Origin: Clostridiales bacterium
GTDB lineage: Bacteria > Bacillota > Clostridia > Oscillospirales > Oscillospiraceae
DNA: 6,367 nucleotides
Direction of reading: 5' to 3'
NCBI GenBank assembly: GCA_021200895.1
Contig: JAJQFX010000147.1
Coordinates: 1-6,367, forward strand
Shown: in pieces, positions 5,661 through 6,367 of the stretch
Position numbering within the stretch: the stretch's first letter is position 1
How the letters are laid out: every line of letters begins with the position of its first letter
Program-made: the position numbers and the translations under genes
Notes under the pieces: generated by a model
What the model saw: only the letters and a program-made list of their open reading frames with translations
Told to the model about the DNA's origin: nothing
The model's database searches: none

Positions 5661-6367
5661 TCAATTCAGGGTGTAGGTGATGGATTTGCCAGTGGCATTG
5701 TAGCCGCTGATATAGCTGCCAGCAATGGCGCGGACGGTATAGGTGTAGGTGTTGCCCCCGACAGTGGTGGTGTCGGTGTAGCTGGTGGAGGTGGTGTCCG
5801 CTACCTTTGTCCAGGCGGAGGTGGCGTTCGTCCTGCGGTAGACCCGGTACTTGTATGCACCGGATACCGCGCCCCATTTCACCGTCACGCCGCTGGCGGC
5901 GTTGGTCAGGCTGGAGATGACGGGGGTGGACAGGAAGGCAACGCTCTTCCCCGCGCTGTCATAGCTGCTGATGGCGCTGCCAGTAATGGCGCGGACGGTG
6001 TAAGTGTAGGTGTTGCCACCTACGGCGGTGGTATCGGTATAGCTGGTGGAGGTAGTGGTACCCACCCTTACCCAGGAGCCGCCGTTGGTCTTGCGGTAGA
6101 CGTAATAGCTTTTTGCGCCAGAGAACGCTTTCCACTCAACCTTAATGCCGTTATACACTGCGGCAGCATTCTTCAATGCAGGCGTGGCGAGACGGGTGAT
6201 GCTCTTTCCGGTGTTGTTATAGCCGCTGACGCCGGTGCCGGAGCTGTTGACGCAGCGGATGGTGTAATAATAGGTGGTGCCGCTGGAAACCGATGTGTCG
6301 GTGTAGCTGGTAGAGGTGGTGTCCGCTACCTTTGTCCAGGCGGAGGTGGCGTTCGTCCTGCGGTAGA
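5661..6367 (-). CDS. Fibronectin type III-like repeat surface protein, C-terminal part (partial)
   Basis: The frame is open from the window edge to TGA at 5661-5663, giving 234 residues of the C-terminus; the start lies outside. It consists of tandem beta-sandwich units of 86-89 residues, seen as one N-terminally cut unit (residues 1-89), one full unit (90-175) and a final shorter one (176-234). Each carries YR(R/K)TN, STSYTDT, G-x-x-Y-x-Y-T-(V/I)R, and GK-S; linkers read TPxxxxxxNAA followed by a V-x-W core (VEW, VKW). The composition (Thr, Ser, Gly, Tyr rich; few Cys) fits an exported cell-surface or secreted protein. No sortase motif or other anchor is present at the C-terminus, which ends in YTLN, so any anchor, catalytic or adhesive domain must be upstream. 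The TTG at 6176 is internal, not a start. Domain call good; function unknown. Confidence 0.85.
   Translation of the reverse strand, partial: YRRTNATSAWTKVADTTSTSYTDTSVSSGTTYYYTIRCVNSSGTGVSGYNNTGKSITRLATPALKNAAAVYNGIKVEWKAFSGAKSYYVYRKTNGGSWVRVGTTTSTSYTDTTAVGGNTYTYTVRAITGSAISSYDSAGKSVAFLSTPVISSLTNAASGVTVKWGAVSGAYKYRVYRRTNATSAWTKVADTTSTSYTDTTTVGGNTYTYTVRAIAGSYISGYNATGKSITYTLN
5771..5842 (-). repeat. 72-nt direct repeat, copy 2 (last Fn3-like unit)
   Basis: This stretch matches 6296-6367 at 71 of 72 positions (only 5787 G versus 6312 A differs). It encodes YRRTNATSAW through STSYTD of the final repeat unit. Confidence 0.9.
6296..6367 (-). repeat. 72-nt direct repeat, copy 1 (first visible Fn3-like unit)
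   Basis: Nearly identical to 5771-5842 at an offset of 525 nt (175 codons, two protein units). It reaches the window edge, so the identity may continue beyond. Confidence 0.9.

Noticed and set aside
5661..6176. A complete 171-residue Fn3-like protein starting at 6176
   Set aside because: The codon is an internal TTG, and the repeat pattern continues in frame to the window edge.

Overview
This window is a compact, GC-rich stretch in which every supported gene lies on the minus strand. Gene content and style (a Bacillus-type MazF beside alr, Gram-positive AGGAGG ribosome sites, heterodimeric multidrug-type ABC exporters, a Fn3-like surface repeat protein) point to a high-GC gut Clostridia member, probably Oscillospiraceae (Flavonifractor/Oscillibacter-like). 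The genus is inference only.

In transcription order, from the right end: (1) the 3' end of a Fn3-like repeat surface protein (5661 to beyond the window edge), with two complete units and one cut unit visible; (2) a short control region (5571-5657) with a good sigma-A promoter, a perfect 13-bp stem-loop at the predicted 5' end of the mRNA, and a strong Shine-Dalgarno; (3) two ABC exporter half-transporters (3781-5562 and 1887-3788) that overlap by 8 bp; (4) alanine racemase alr (723-1844), 42 nt further on, followed by a stem-loop terminator (661-701); (5) a 240-nt spacer with a 21-nt dyad and a weak promoter; (6) a MazF/NdoA-type endoribonuclease (115-483) with no visible antitoxin gene; (7) a terminator (43-82) and about 40 nt of unassigned sequence.

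The two ABC proteins form a textbook asymmetric pair. The first has Asp in place of the Walker B catalytic Glu but a good VSGGQ signature; the second has the catalytic Glu but a degenerate FSAGQ signature. Together they would build one active and one degenerate ATP site, as in TM287/288 and BmrCD. The exporter genes and alr are probably one transcript. The alr-mazF neighbourhood resembles the conserved Bacillus alr-ndoAI-ndoA order with the antitoxin missing.

I see no clearly new system. The most useful leads are the apparently antitoxin-less MazF with its dyad-flanked promoter, the 5'-terminal hairpin of the exporter mRNA, the Lys-to-Gln change at the carbamylated-lysine position of Alr, and the nearly identical 72-nt repeat copies in the surface protein gene.
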